Assembly: GCA_018268085.1 (NCBI GenBank)
Contig: JAFDXE010000007.1
Span: 1 to 64,000 of the forward strand
Reading direction: 5' to 3'
Length of the DNA: 64,000 bases
Source of the DNA: Bacteroidota bacterium
Lineage (GTDB): Bacteria; Bacteroidota; Bacteroidia; Chitinophagales; Chitinophagaceae
Shown here: positions 9,108-18,505 of the stretch, piece by piece
Numbering within the stretch: position 1 is the first letter of the stretch
Layout of the letters: every line of letters begins with the position of its first letter
Position numbers and translations under genes: made by a program
Notes under the pieces: model-generated
The model's database searches: none
Seen by the model: the letters and a program-made list of their open reading frames with translations, nothing else
What the model was told of the DNA's origin: nothing

Positions 9108-9851
9108 TTGAACAATCACTTACAATACATTCTTTTCCTCGCCGATTCTACACTCATCCTTTCTCAACGAAACAGTGAGTGGTGTGCACATGGCCCTATT
9201 TTGGAACAGGATATTGCTATTACCAATATCAGCCTCGACCTCCTCGGCCAGGCCAGGAATTTTTACCAGCATGCAGCAAACCTGTTAAATCAATCCAATG
9301 CAAACGGAGAAACGGTATCAGAAGATTCACTTGCCTATTTAAGAAATGAACGCGAATTCAAAAACCTGCTCATCACCGAATTGCCAAATGGCGATTGGGC
9401 ACAAACAATACTTCGCCAGTTTTTCTTCAGCGTTTACCAGCACCTGTTATATTCTCGTTTGCTTAAAAGTGAAGACAAACAAATTGCAGCAATAGCCGAA
9501 AAATCTTTGAAAGAAATTACTTATCATATTAAATGGAGTCGTGAATGGGTGGTCCGGCTGGGAGATGGAACAGAAGAAAGCAACCGGCGCATCAAAGCCG
9601 CACTCGATTACCTGTGGATGTACACCGGCGAATTTTTTATTCCTGCAACCTTTGAAGAATCAGATCCTTCATCCTTACGGGAACAATGGTTGGAAACAAT
9701 AAAAGAAGTTTTCGAAGAAGCTACGTTGGAATTACCTGCAGGTGGTTTCATGCAGCAAGGCGGAAAAACCGGCAACCATACAGAATACCTCGGTTATATA
9801 CTGGCAGAAATGCAAACCCTTCAAAGAACATACCCCGGTGCCGAATGGTAA
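9108..9851 (+). CDS. paaC: 1,2-phenylacetyl-CoA epoxidase, subunit C
   Basis: A 247-aa structural partner of PaaA, with the same ferritin-like fold. The N-terminus NNHLQYILFLADSTLIL and the following QRNSEWCAHGPILEQDIAI are diagnostic, as are DLLGQARNFYQHAA and the C-terminal GGKTGNHTEYLGYILAEMQTLQRTYPGAEW region. No ATG is available near the conserved N-terminus. I take the TTG at 9108, directly before NNHLQY; another in-frame TTG at 9087 would add seven unconserved residues. It is 39 bp after paaB, and paaD follows after 27 bp. Confidence 0.94.
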   Translation: MNNHLQYILFLADSTLILSQRNSEWCAHGPILEQDIAITNISLDLLGQARNFYQHAANLLNQSNANGETVSEDSLAYLRNEREFKNLLITELPNGDWAQTILRQFFFSVYQHLLYSRLLKSEDKQIAAIAEKSLKEITYHIKWSREWVVRLGDGTEESNRRIKAALDYLWMYTGEFFIPATFEESDPSSLREQWLETIKEVFEEATLELPAGGFMQQGGKTGNHTEYLGYILAEMQTLQRTYPGAEW

Positions 9852-9878
9852 TTCAGAGTACCGCATCTTATAACAACA

Positions 9879-10346
9879 ATGATGAACCAGGCAGCCATAT
9901 ATTCAATACTGCAACAGGTAAATGATCCTGAAGTACCGGTGCTGAACATTCTCGACCTGGGCATTGTACGGGATGTAATTCTCAATGAAGATGAAGTTGA
10001 AGTAATCATCACTCCTACTTATTCAGGTTGCCCGGCAATGGATGCCATCAGCCTTGATATCCGTTTAAAACTTTTAGAAAACGGTTTCAAAAAAATTAAG
10101 ATCACTACGATACTTTCTCCTGCATGGACTACCGATTGGATGTCGGAAGCCGGTAAAATAAAATTAAAAGAATACGGTATCGCCCCTCCACTCTATTCAA
10201 AAAATGCTTTGCAGGGAGAGATCATTTGTCCGCATTGCCATTCTTCTGATACAAAATTGCTCAGCCAGTTCGGATCTACTGCATGCAAAGCTTTATACCA
10301 GTGCAACGAATGCAAAGAACCATTCGATTATTTCAAATGCCATTAA
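9879..10346 (+). CDS. paaD: Phenylacetate pathway protein PaaD (MIP18-type assembly factor)
   Basis: A 155-aa protein with an N-terminal MIP18/DUF59 domain (VNDPEVPVLNILDLGIVRDV, TPTYSGCPAMDAI) and a C-terminal zinc-ribbon-like segment with two CxxC pairs (CPHC and CNEC, then a late Cys). PaaD is thought to help mature the metal centre of the epoxidase system. It is the last of the four contiguous epoxidase genes. The reductase gene paaE, which normally comes next, is not present in this window; an MgtC-like gene takes that place. Homology to PaaD is clear; the assembly role is family knowledge. Confidence 0.93.
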   Translation: MMNQAAIYSILQQVNDPEVPVLNILDLGIVRDVILNEDEVEVIITPTYSGCPAMDAISLDIRLKLLENGFKKIKITTILSPAWTTDWMSEAGKIKLKEYGIAPPLYSKNALQGEIICPHCHSSDTKLLSQFGSTACKALYQCNECKEPFDYFKCH

Positions 10347-10395
10347 ATAATTTGTCCTTATAAATATCCTAACTTTAATCATCGCTTAGGATTAT

Positions 10396-11037
10396 ATGGA
10401 CATTACTATCTATTTTGAAGAAGCCGCACAGGTTTCTGTTGCATTTATCATTGGAGCCGTAATTGGTTTGGAACGGGAATTCAGGAGCAAACCCGCCGGC
10501 TTTCGTACCATGATCATCATTTGCGTGGGATCGTGTTTGTACACCATTCTTTCCAAAGAAGCAGGCTTAGCCTCAACCGACAGGATTGCCAGTAACATCG
10601 TAACAGGCATTGGTTTCATTGGCGCCGGTGTAATATTTAAAGAAGGTATTACGGTGAACGGGCTAACAACTGCCGCATTGATTTGGATCACTGCTGCATT
10701 GGGAATGGCCATCGGCTACCATAATTATCCGCTGGCTATCGTTGTTTCCATCATGGTGGTAATTGTGTTGTTCATATTGGAACCTGTTCAGCGATTCATC
10801 AATAAACTGCACCGCGTTAAAGATTACAGGATACGCACTGTTGACCAGGGTATCAATTTTCGCAATGAACTTGAAATATTTTTCAGCTCACATGATCTTA
10901 CTTACCGCTGCATGAAAATCATTAAGGAAGACAATGATGCCATTTACCTGTATCGCATCAGTTCTCCCGACAGGAACTATGATTCTGTAAATGATTTTTT
11001 ACTACGCCACAAAGAAGTAAGAAGTTTTGAAGTGTAA
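10396..11037 (+). CDS. MgtC/SapB family membrane protein
   Basis: A 213-aa inner-membrane protein. The first about 135 residues hold four or five hydrophobic segments with the MgtC signature GAVIGLEREFRSKPAGFRT, IGFIGAGVIF and NGLTTAALIWITAALGMAIG. The C-terminal cytoplasmic part (about residues 140-213) is soluble and ACT-like in length. In pathogens MgtC proteins act under low Mg2+ and modulate other membrane transporters; in other bacteria their role is unclear. It sits between paaD and the paaG-like gene with spacings of 49 and 71 bp, an unusual neighbour for phenylacetate genes. A functional link to the pathway is not shown by the sequence. Confidence 0.87.
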   Translation: MDITIYFEEAAQVSVAFIIGAVIGLEREFRSKPAGFRTMIIICVGSCLYTILSKEAGLASTDRIASNIVTGIGFIGAGVIFKEGITVNGLTTAALIWITAALGMAIGYHNYPLAIVVSIMVVIVLFILEPVQRFINKLHRVKDYRIRTVDQGINFRNELEIFFSSHDLTYRCMKIIKEDNDAIYLYRISSPDRNYDSVNDFLLRHKEVRSFEV

Positions 11038-11108
11038 CGATCTCCATTTACTTTTCAACGCCATCCGGTTGCAGCAGATAATAGTATCTTCGTTAAAAAT
11101 TGATCACT

Positions 11109-11885
11109 ATGTCTTCTGTGTTATTCGAAATAAAAAACAACATTGGTTGTATTACATTAAACAGGCCGGAAAAATTTAATTCATTCAATCGTGAAATGGC
11201 TTTGCAATTGCAACAACGCCTGGATGCCTGTGCTGATGATGCTGCCGTGAGGGCTGTGTACCTAACGGGCAATGGTAAAGCATTTTCTGCCGGGCAGGAT
11301 CTGAGTGAATTAACCGGTGATGAACCAATGAGCATTGATCGTATCCTCTCGGAACATTACAATCCGATTGTTACAAGAATCAGGAAATTAAACAAGCCCG
11401 TTGTTGCTGCGGTAAACGGCGTAGCTGCCGGCGCCGGTGCAAACATTGCTTTGTGTTGCGATGTGGTGGTTACTACACAATCGGCTTCATTCATACAGGC
11501 GTTTAGTAAAATCGGGTTAATACCAGACAGCGGCGGAACCTTTTTTTTACCAAGATTTATCGGCTGGCAAAAAGCAAGCGCTATAATGATGCTTGCAGAT
11601 AAAATTGCTGCAGAAGAAGCCGAAAGAATGGGAATGATCTATAAATGGTTTTCCGATGAACAATTTGCAGAAGAGAGTTTTAAGATAGCACAAACGCTTG
11701 CACAATTACCCACAAAAGGTTTAGCGCTTACCAAGCAGGCATTGAATCACTCCTTAACTTCTTCCTTTGAAGAACAATTGCACCGGGAGGATGAGCTGCA
11801 ACGCAAGGCCGCACTAACGGCAGACTATAACGAAGGCGTACAGGCCTTCCTGGAAAAACGAAAACCTGTATTCACAGGAGAATAG
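11109..11885 (+). CDS. paaG: Enoyl-CoA hydratase/isomerase, PaaG-like
   Basis: A 258-aa crotonase-fold enzyme. Oxyanion-hole elements are FSAGQDLSEL and GVAAGAGANIALCCDVV, and the catalytic Asp of the PaaG type is in GLIPDSGGTFFLPR. PaaG isomerises the ring-epoxide of phenylacetyl-CoA to the seven-membered oxepin-CoA. Context (after paaABCD, before paaI- and paaY-like genes) supports PaaG over a general beta-oxidation hydratase; the Asp in place of the second Glu of true hydratases also fits. I use the ATG at 11109 rather than the in-frame TTG at 11100. The symbol is assigned by motif and context. Confidence 0.87.
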   Translation: MSSVLFEIKNNIGCITLNRPEKFNSFNREMALQLQQRLDACADDAAVRAVYLTGNGKAFSAGQDLSELTGDEPMSIDRILSEHYNPIVTRIRKLNKPVVAAVNGVAAGAGANIALCCDVVVTTQSASFIQAFSKIGLIPDSGGTFFLPRFIGWQKASAIMMLADKIAAEEAERMGMIYKWFSDEQFAEESFKIAQTLAQLPTKGLALTKQALNHSLTSSFEEQLHREDELQRKAALTADYNEGVQAFLEKRKPVFTGE

Positions 11886-11953
11886 ATTTTGTAATAGCAT
11901 TCACTGGTCAACTGTTTACCATTCCGAAATCACTGACTAAAAAATAAAACGTT

Positions 11954-12373
11954 ATGAACATTACACCTGCTGAAGTAGTAACCCACATGATGCAGCATGA
12001 TCTTTTCAGCCAGTGGCTGGGTATAGAAGTGCTGGATGTAAAAGAAGGATACAGTAAAATAAAAATGACGGTAAGAAACGAAATGATCAACGGATTTGGA
12101 ATTGTGCATGGCGGCATCGCGTTTTCAATGGCCGACAGTGCCTTTGCATTTGCCTGTAATAACCGTAATGTGCTCTCTGTTGCGCTGGATACATCCATTA
12201 ATTTTACAAAACCGGTTCATGTAGGAGATGTGTTGGTTGCCGAAGCAAAAGAATTACACAATGGGAAATCTACAGGCCTTTATCACATCAGCATTAGCAA
12301 CCAGCACGAACACATCGTGGCATTGTTCAAAGGAACCTGTTTCAGAACAAACAAAAAACTTGTGGACCGTTAG
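11954..12373 (+). CDS. paaI: PaaI-type hotdog acyl-CoA thioesterase
   Basis: A 139-aa hotdog-fold protein. The active-site helix start FGIVHGGIAFSMADSAFAFACN carries the HGG and downstream Asp typical of PaaI, and DTSINFTKPVHVGD is the matching second-strand region. PaaI hydrolyses CoA esters that would otherwise stall in the phenylacetate pathway and releases CoA. It begins 68 bp after paaG and is followed 33 bp later by the paaY-like gene. Substrate choice cannot be read from the sequence. Confidence 0.9.
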   Translation: MNITPAEVVTHMMQHDLFSQWLGIEVLDVKEGYSKIKMTVRNEMINGFGIVHGGIAFSMADSAFAFACNNRNVLSVALDTSINFTKPVHVGDVLVAEAKELHNGKSTGLYHISISNQHEHIVALFKGTCFRTNKKLVDR

Positions 12374-12406
12374 TTAACCGAATGCAGTTCTTCAATAACC
12401 ATTTAT

Positions 12407-13003
12407 ATGATCTACAAATTCAACGGCTTTATTCCTGTTATTCATGAATCGTCTTTTATTCATCCGCAGGCTGCAGTTACCGGTAATGTTATCATTGGTA
12501 AAAATGTATATGTTGGTCCCGGCGCTGCTATCAGGGGAGATTGGGGAATGATCATTATTGAAGACGGATGCAATATCCAGGAGAACTGCACCATACACAT
12601 GTTCCCGGGAACAACAGTGTTGCTGAAAGAATCTGCCCACATAGGTCATGGGGCTATTATACATGGAGCCACCATTGGTAAAAACTGCCTGGTAGGTATG
12701 AACGCGGTGATCATGGACAATGTAACCTTAGGCGATGAATCCATCGTTGGCTCACTTACTTTCATTAAAGCAGATGAACAATTTGACGCAAGAAGTTTAA
12801 TTGTGGGCAACCCCGGGAAGAAAATAAAAGAGGTTTCAGATGAAATGATAGCCTGGAAAACGGAAGGCACTAAACTCTACCAGCAACTACCAAAAGAAAT
12901 GTATGAAAGATGGGAAGCCTGCGAACCATTAAGATCAATACCTGATAACAGAACCGCTCAACAACCTGCACCCTACAAAACCTGGAACGAACAAAAAGGA
13001 TAA
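12407..13003 (+). CDS. paaY: PaaY-like gamma-carbonic-anhydrase fold protein
   Basis: A 198-aa left-handed beta-helix protein built from hexapeptide repeats (VTGNVIIGKNVYVGPGAAIRGD through IHGATIGKNCLVGMNAVIMDNV). The three metal-binding His positions of the gamma-carbonic-anhydrase family appear in TIHMFPG and HIGHGAIIHG. In E. coli PaaY is a thioesterase that clears dead-end ring-CoA products of the phenylacetate pathway. Position at the end of the paa cluster supports this assignment over a YrdA-type protein of unknown role. The C-terminal 40 residues are Pro/Gln-rich and look flexible. Confidence 0.85.
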   Translation: MIYKFNGFIPVIHESSFIHPQAAVTGNVIIGKNVYVGPGAAIRGDWGMIIIEDGCNIQENCTIHMFPGTTVLLKESAHIGHGAIIHGATIGKNCLVGMNAVIMDNVTLGDESIVGSLTFIKADEQFDARSLIVGNPGKKIKEVSDEMIAWKTEGTKLYQQLPKEMYERWEACEPLRSIPDNRTAQQPAPYKTWNEQKG

Positions 13004-13091
13004 ATATCCGGCAACAATGAAGCAATAGCAAATCATACCAACAATTGCATGCTTTTTCCTACTGCCTTTATATTTATCAAAACCTGCTTAC

Positions 13092-13132
13092 TTCGTGTAA
13101 TTCGTGGAATAAAATTCGTGTACTCATTCGTG
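13092..13132. repeat. Four-copy TTCGTG intergenic repeat
   Basis: TTCGTG occurs at 13092, 13101, 13115 and 13127, three of the copies within AATTCGTG or ATTCGTG. The array lies in the 133-nt gap between the paaY-like gene and a convergent small lipoprotein gene. Spacing is irregular (9, 14 and 12 nt). It resembles short repeats scattered in intergenic regions of related genomes, but that is from memory. No clear hairpin was found. Confidence 0.55.
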
Positions 13133-13136
13133 CTTC

Positions 13137-13520
13137 TCACTTCCTCCTGTCTTCCCAAACCAATACTTCCCTTTTTTTCTTCTCATTAAAATCACTCAAC
13201 TTACCATCACCCTTACCTGTAAATCCGCCATCAGGATGCCCGATCAAAACACAGGTACTATCATATAAATCAGAAAAAAAATCACAACACGGCGGCGTTA
13301 CATAATACACTGTTTTGCCTTCATATTCATACCGGATGATTTTACGTGGAGGATTTTGTTTTTCCTCTGCCGCAAAACGATTTATAAGTTGCTGTACGCA
13401 GTATGGAATTAAAGGCAAAGTATCATTTTTCATAACGGAACTGCTTTCTCCATTGCGTACCTTTTTAGAAGAACTGCAGGCGATCAGCACTACCAGGGCT
13501 ATTGCACATACTCTTTTCAT
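13137..13520 (-). CDS. Small lipoprotein of unknown function (possible DUF6970)
   Basis: A 127-aa protein with a short signal peptide and lipobox (VVLIAC, Cys 15) followed by SSSKK, so it is probably lipid-anchored. The conserved-looking part is PCCDFFSDLYDSTCVLIGHP followed by DGGFTGKGDGKLSDF; this CCD...PDGG.TGKGDG pattern recalls a small Bacteroidota family that I believe is DUF6970, but I could not confirm it. The family's Cys before Asp-Phe near the end is replaced by Leu here. It is transcribed towards the paa cluster and away from obg. No function can be given. Confidence 0.75.
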   Translation of the reverse strand: MKRVCAIALVVLIACSSSKKVRNGESSSVMKNDTLPLIPYCVQQLINRFAAEEKQNPPRKIIRYEYEGKTVYYVTPPCCDFFSDLYDSTCVLIGHPDGGFTGKGDGKLSDFNEKKKREVLVWEDRRK

Positions 13521-13574
13521 ATTCTTTAATAATGATCAAAATTAATGGATAAAAATTGCTGAACTTTGTTGCCG

Positions 13575-14576
13575 ATGGAAAAATCGAATTTTGTAGACCA
13601 GATAAAGATCTTTGCACGCAGCGGCCATGGCGGAGCCGGCAGCAAACATTTTATGCGCAATAAGCTTACCGCTTTTGGCGGGCCCGATGGTGGTGACGGA
13701 GGAAGAGGGGCACATATCATTTTAAAAGGCAACGGGCAACTCTGGACCTTACTCCATCTTCGGTATTATAAAAATGTATTGGCAGAAAATGGCCAGAACG
13801 GTAGCGGTAACAACAGCACCGGCCGTAATGGAAAAGACATCATCATTGAAGTTCCTTTAGGTACAATTGCCATCAATGATGAAACCGGGGAACAGGAAGC
13901 CGAAATACTGGAAGACGGGCAGGAAGTGATTTTAATGAAAGGCGGACGCGGTGGATTGGGCAATGCACATTTTGCTACCCCCACTAACCAGGCGCCGGAA
14001 TATGCACAACCCGGTGAACCCGGTGTTGAAGGCATCCGCACACTTGAACTGAAAATACTTGCCGATGTTGGGCTGGTAGGTTTTCCCAACGCCGGTAAAT
14101 CAACCTTACTGTCGAGCATAACCGCAGCAAAACCAAAAATTGCAGATTATGCATTTACAACATTAACGCCGCAATTGGGAATGGTAGCCTACCGGGAGTC
14201 GAGGAGCTTTTGTATTGCCGACCTCCCCGGTATTATCGAAGGCGCAGCAGAAGGCCGCGGACTGGGTCATCGTTTTCTCCGGCATATTGAAAGAAACTCC
14301 ATATTGCTCTTTCTTATTCCTGCCGACAGTAAGGATCATAAAAAGGAATTTGAAATACTGGTGCATGAACTGGAAGAGTATAACCCGGAAATGTTGCAAA
14401 AAGATTTCGTGATCGCCATCAGTAAATCAGATATGCTCGACGATGAACTGAAAGAAGCCATAGCAAAAGAATTACCTAAAAAAATTCCGCATATTTTTAT
14501 TTCATCCGTTACCGGTTATCATCTCCAGGAATTAAAGGATTTGTTGTGGAAGACCTTACATATCCCCAAAGAATAG
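13575..14576 (+). CDS. obg: Obg GTPase (ribosome assembly)
   Basis: A 333-aa essential P-loop GTPase that helps mature the large ribosomal subunit. The N-terminal Obg fold (about residues 1-158) shows the glycine-rich signature [13 protein letters not shown] and [20 protein letters not shown]. The GTPase domain has G1 [10 protein letters not shown]3 DLPG, G4 SKSD and G5 ISS. No C-terminal extension is present. The start at ATG 13575 ([17 protein letters not shown]) replaces an in-frame TTG nine bases upstream. It is divergent from the small lipoprotein gene and followed by an unrelated lipoprotein gene. Confidence 0.96.
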   Translation: MEKSNFVDQIKIFARSGHGGAGSKHFMRNKLTAFGGPDGGDGGRGAHIILKGNGQLWTLLHLRYYKNVLAENGQNGSGNNSTGRNGKDIIIEVPLGTIAINDETGEQEAEILEDGQEVILMKGGRGGLGNAHFATPTNQAPEYAQPGEPGVEGIRTLELKILADVGLVGFPNAGKSTLLSSITAAKPKIADYAFTTLTPQLGMVAYRESRSFCIADLPGIIEGAAEGRGLGHRFLRHIERNSILLFLIPADSKDHKKEFEILVHELEEYNPEMLQKDFVIAISKSDMLDDELKEAIAKELPKKIPHIFISSVTGYHLQELKDLLWKTLHIPKE

Positions 14577-14663
14577 ACGATTGTGAATATCCTTTTTAGA
14601 TGCAGGATTTTATATGCGTGTATTTTTACCTGCAAATTACCCTAAGAATCAAAGGCTTTAACC

Positions 14664-15209
14664 ATGAGAAAGAATTATATACAACGTGTCGTATATACGA
14701 CAATCGCCATTCCCTTAATAATACTGATGTACGGCTGCCCGTACAATTCTTCCTATAAAATAGATACCGAACCAACCATAATGATCGACAGCGCCCTGCT
14801 CGGCAAATGGGCCACCATCATTAGCACCGAAACCGATAACCAGCCTTTGAAGATGATCGTTTCCCGGAAAAATGATTATGAATACAACATAGATTTTACC
14901 GGGCACATCAATGGCATTCACGATTATATCCACGGCGATACACTCAAAACAACGGCTTATATGAGTATGGCCGCTTCCCGTACTTTTTTAAATATCAATA
15001 TCAAAGGGCAGAACTATATAGCAGAATTCATTTACCAGGATGATATGATCAATATCCTTCCGCTTAGCGAACATTTTACTTCCAAGATTATTAAAACGGA
15101 TGCTGAATTAAAATCGGCATTGGAATATCATTTCAAAACAAGGTTATACCCGCTCTACGATGATGAGTTCAGCATACGGAATTTAAGAAGGGCAAAAGAA
15201 ATGGAATAA
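14664..15209 (+). CDS. Putative lipoprotein of unknown function
   Basis: A 181-aa protein with a signal sequence ending in a lipobox-like LMYGC (Cys 25), so probably lipid-anchored in the cell envelope. The mature part begins with about 15 polar residues. It then contains LLGKWATIISTE and regularly spaced beta-strand-like stretches, which recalls lipocalin-like small Bacteroidota lipoproteins that begin with a (V/L)xGxW motif. I do not recognise a family with confidence. It lies between obg and a lipid kinase gene on the same strand, with gaps of 87 and 107 bp and no visible terminator. Confidence 0.78.
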   Translation: MRKNYIQRVVYTTIAIPLIILMYGCPYNSSYKIDTEPTIMIDSALLGKWATIISTETDNQPLKMIVSRKNDYEYNIDFTGHINGIHDYIHGDTLKTTAYMSMAASRTFLNINIKGQNYIAEFIYQDDMINILPLSEHFTSKIIKTDAELKSALEYHFKTRLYPLYDDEFSIRNLRRAKEME

Positions 15210-15316
15210 ATCAGGTTCATTTTAATTTTTAGCAGATCCTCTCCTGCCAGTTACCGCCTATTCTTAGTACTTTCATCTTCAAAAGTTTTTTACTTTACTA
15301 AAGACTGCAGGTAATC

Positions 15317-16219
15317 ATGAACCGGAATTTTATTTTCTTCATCAATCCTATTTCGGGAACGAAAAATAAGGCGGCACTAAAACCCCTTATTGAAAAAAGG
15401 ATGAATGAACTGAAGCTCCCTTTCTGTTTCATAGATACGCAGCGCAACGGCAACTACGATTTTCTTCCGTCACTTATACAAGAACAACAGGTAACCGATA
15501 TCGTTATTTGCGGGGGCGATGGAACGGTTAACCAGGTAGCTGCTCATCTGCTTAATATTAAAGTGAATGTTGGAATTATACCGATGGGTTCGGGCAACGG
15601 ACTGGCATTTACAGCAGGCATTCCTAAAAACCCGGGGAAAGCATTGGAAATAATTATACAGGGAGAAGCAACTTATATCGATAGCTTTTATATCAACGGG
15701 CAATTCAGTTGCATGTTGTGCGGTCTCGGGCTTGATGCACAGGTGGCTCATGATTTTGCAAAACAAAGAAGCAGGGGGCTATCTACCTATGTAAAACAAA
15801 GCATCCGCAATTTCTTTTCAGCTAAAGCCTATCCATTTACAATTACAACGGAAAACATCAGCATCCATACGCATGCATTCTTTATCAGTATTGCCAACAG
15901 CAACCAGTTTGGCAATAATGTTACCATTGCACCAAAAGCAAGTTTGAGCGATGGCCTGCTTGATATCGTTGTGGTGAACAAGATGAACAAAATGAAAATG
16001 ATCTATTCTTTCGCAAGGCAGGTTACCAGCGGTAAAGTACAGGAGCAGTTTGAAAAAGATCGTTCACAAAAGAGCATTCAGTATTTCCAGGCGAAAAATA
16101 TAATCATACACAATCCGGGCAATGCTCCATTGCATATTGATGGCGAACCTGCCAGCACAAGTGAAAAATTTGAGATTAAAATTATAGAGCGGGCTTTCCG
16201 GCTGATCTGTAAAAAATAA
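15317..16219 (+). CDS. Diacylglycerol/lipid kinase family protein
   Basis: A 300-aa YegS/DgkB-type lipid kinase. The nucleotide-binding signature IVICGGDGTVNQVAAHL is at about residues 57-73, followed by GIIPMGSGNGLAFTAGIP. The later segment LSDGLLDIVVVNKM and the C-terminal HIDGEP are also typical of the family. These enzymes phosphorylate diacylglycerol or a related lipid at the inner face of the membrane; the exact substrate is unknown. The gene ends 9 bp from the convergent patatin gene. Confidence 0.92.
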   Translation: MNRNFIFFINPISGTKNKAALKPLIEKRMNELKLPFCFIDTQRNGNYDFLPSLIQEQQVTDIVICGGDGTVNQVAAHLLNIKVNVGIIPMGSGNGLAFTAGIPKNPGKALEIIIQGEATYIDSFYINGQFSCMLCGLGLDAQVAHDFAKQRSRGLSTYVKQSIRNFFSAKAYPFTITTENISIHTHAFFISIANSNQFGNNVTIAPKASLSDGLLDIVVVNKMNKMKMIYSFARQVTSGKVQEQFEKDRSQKSIQYFQAKNIIIHNPGNAPLHIDGEPASTSEKFEIKIIERAFRLICKK

Positions 16220-16228
16220 TAAGAGCCA

Positions 16229-18505
16229 TTAAGGCGCAGGCATTATTCTTGAAATCGTATCCGTTTTATTATCTGATTTTATCCGGTCAATTCCTTTCAG
16301 CAGATCAGTAACTTCCTTTAATGCCTCTTTATTATAAGGCGTGGTAAAGCATTGGCCAATGTCGCGTTTTTCTCTTGCAGATAAATGAAAGTTTAATGCC
16401 GCCCCTTTTTCTACATCCTGCGGCATATACATGATGGTGATGCGTTTGATGGCCGTATCGTGGCTTTGTTTGTAATAGTTATACTGATCGGCCTGGAAAT
16501 AATCCTGCAGTTTAAACCAGTTGTGCTGCAGCATGGTTGCCGGTGTTACCATCATATCGCTGATGGAATTGGTTTCAAATGGCTGCATCCAGTTATCGTT
16601 TAACCGGTCGCGTAACTGGAGAATAACCACACCGCTTGTATTTTCTTTTATCCAATCCTTAAAATGATCTATAAAACGGAGTGTAGTTTCCTGGCCAAAA
16701 TTATCACGTAATCCTGCATCCATTACATCAATAACCGGATCGCTCGGTAACCACACATTGGGGAGGATATAAGGAAATGTTGCGTTCATCCTGAGTGCGG
16801 TTAGTACACGCAGGTTACCCGGATTTTCATTTTTAAACAAAGCGGAAAAATCAACTGCATCAGGATTGGCCGTGCTGTCGGCTTCAAGAAAAGAAGGCTT
16901 CATCATAAAGCTCATCGGCAGTGAACTGATCACCATTTTTCTCCCATCACTTTTAATTACCGAATTAAAGATGATCAGCGGCACCCTTCCATTTGCTTCA
17001 TCTTCTCTTACATCATTCAACTGAACATTGAGCAAACCTTTGGTATTGTCGGATAATTTTTTCTCAAATGCATATCCCCGGTCTTTTACATATTCATATT
17101 CTCCTACCCTGAATTTTTGCACGGGCGCAAATATGTCGCGGGCAATCATTGATGTAAAAACAGGATTTAGCAGATCTCTGGAGATATTGTCGGTATAAGA
17201 CGGCTGGTTAAGGTTAAGAGAAGGGTCTTTTAGCCTGGCCCTCGTTAACTCACGGTAATAAGTAGCCGCCAGCATACCACCGCTTGCACCACTGATCAGG
17301 AAAGTATGTTTCATGATTTGTCCGCCCGACATACTATCCAGTTTTTGCAACGCATTCATTACAAATGTGGCACTCCGTAATCCACCGCCGCTTACATTAA
17401 CGAAAAATATCAATGGCTTTTCTTCCTGCTGATTGGCTTTCCACTTGTTCAATGTTTCAATCATTGCTTTTTTATCCGCCGCAATATTGGCCGGACTGCA
17501 CAGGTGTTGTAAGGAAGCTTTGTTATAAGCAGCCCGGTTGTTTTGTTTAGTATAGTTCAATCCATACGCTTTGTTGCGGGGATCGATGATTTCTTTTTTA
17601 TATAAAAAATTCAGGAATGCGAACAGCAATATGGCTGCAGGTAAACTCCAGCTTTGCAGAAAATAGGTAAGTGCACCGATCAATGCAATCATTATCGCAA
17701 AAAAAACCAGGATGCTTGCTGATGCCGGCATTTCAAAATATTTATTCTCGAGCAGAAAACCAACCAGCACCAAAAAAACAAACGACAATAGCATACTCAT
17801 GATCGCTGCTATATGATGACTTTTAAAAATGGCATCAATGAAATCCTGGCGATAATGCTGAACGCTTCTTACTTTACGTGGACTGAATCTTCCACTGATG
17901 TAATAACTCACTTTCAAACCAAATTCATCTGAGTGATGTTTACCGGTAAACGTTTTTTTAAACAGTTCGGGATTACCCACGATCGGCGCCATTTTCTTTA
18001 CAATTATTTTCTCAGCCCTGAAAAAATAAATGAATGAAACAAAGAACAGGATAATCAATCCCAGTGTAATGCCGGCAAGCAGTGTAAGTATTTCACCGGT
18101 GCTCATCAGCTCCCTGTAATCATCAAATTTGTACAGGCGTACAAAATAAAAGATGATGAAGAGCAATGGAAGAATAGCGTTATTCAAGCAGTATTTAAAA
18201 AACGGGGTAGCGGTTGTTGCTAAAAATTTAAATCGTTTTGTATGCAGTATGAAAGTTGTTACATTCCAGCTCATAATGAACACACCCAATGCAATGCCGG
18301 TAAACAATGCGCCCCATAGATTTACTTTTCCCAGGTATTCGGGAGAGAAGAACAAAGCATCGGCACCAAAATTTTTTAAAAACTGGCTGTTGATGGTACT
18401 CAGCAATATGAACCAGAAAAAAAGCAATATCTGGTACTTTCTGAAATGAAGAATAAAAAGCTGAACCGGGAAAGAATAAAATATATTTTTTGCGAGGAGC
18501 TTCAT
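16229..18505 (-). CDS. Patatin-like phospholipase with N-terminal multi-pass membrane domain
   Basis: A 758-aa protein. The first about 310 residues carry roughly eight hydrophobic segments (four between residues 15 and 160, four between 230 and 310). The C-terminal part is a patatin domain. It has an oxyanion loop VSGGGLRSA (about residue 373), the nucleophile elbow ISGASGGMLA (GxSxG, about 405) and a Ser-Asp dyad Asp in DAGLRDNFG (about 598; DGG or DGA in most relatives). Membrane anchoring suggests action on membrane lipids. A 9-bp inverted repeat overlaps the region of the start codon. The gene is convergent with the lipid kinase at 15317. Substrate and cellular role are unknown. Confidence 0.88.
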   Translation of the reverse strand: MKLLAKNIFYSFPVQLFILHFRKYQILLFFWFILLSTINSQFLKNFGADALFFSPEYLGKVNLWGALFTGIALGVFIMSWNVTTFILHTKRFKFLATTATPFFKYCLNNAILPLLFIIFYFVRLYKFDDYRELMSTGEILTLLAGITLGLIILFFVSFIYFFRAEKIIVKKMAPIVGNPELFKKTFTGKHHSDEFGLKVSYYISGRFSPRKVRSVQHYRQDFIDAIFKSHHIAAIMSMLLSFVFLVLVGFLLENKYFEMPASASILVFFAIMIALIGALTYFLQSWSLPAAILLFAFLNFLYKKEIIDPRNKAYGLNYTKQNNRAAYNKASLQHLCSPANIAADKKAMIETLNKWKANQQEEKPLIFFVNVSGGGLRSATFVMNALQKLDSMSGGQIMKHTFLISGASGGMLAATYYRELTRARLKDPSLNLNQPSYTDNISRDLLNPVFTSMIARDIFAPVQKFRVGEYEYVKDRGYAFEKKLSDNTKGLLNVQLNDVREDEANGRVPLIIFNSVIKSDGRKMVISSLPMSFMMKPSFLEADSTANPDAVDFSALFKNENPGNLRVLTALRMNATFPYILPNVWLPSDPVIDVMDAGLRDNFGQETTLRFIDHFKDWIKENTSGVVILQLRDRLNDNWMQPFETNSISDMMVTPATMLQHNWFKLQDYFQADQYNYYKQSHDTAIKRITIMYMPQDVEKGAALNFHLSAREKRDIGQCFTTPYNKEALKEVTDLLKGIDRIKSDNKTDTISRIMPAP

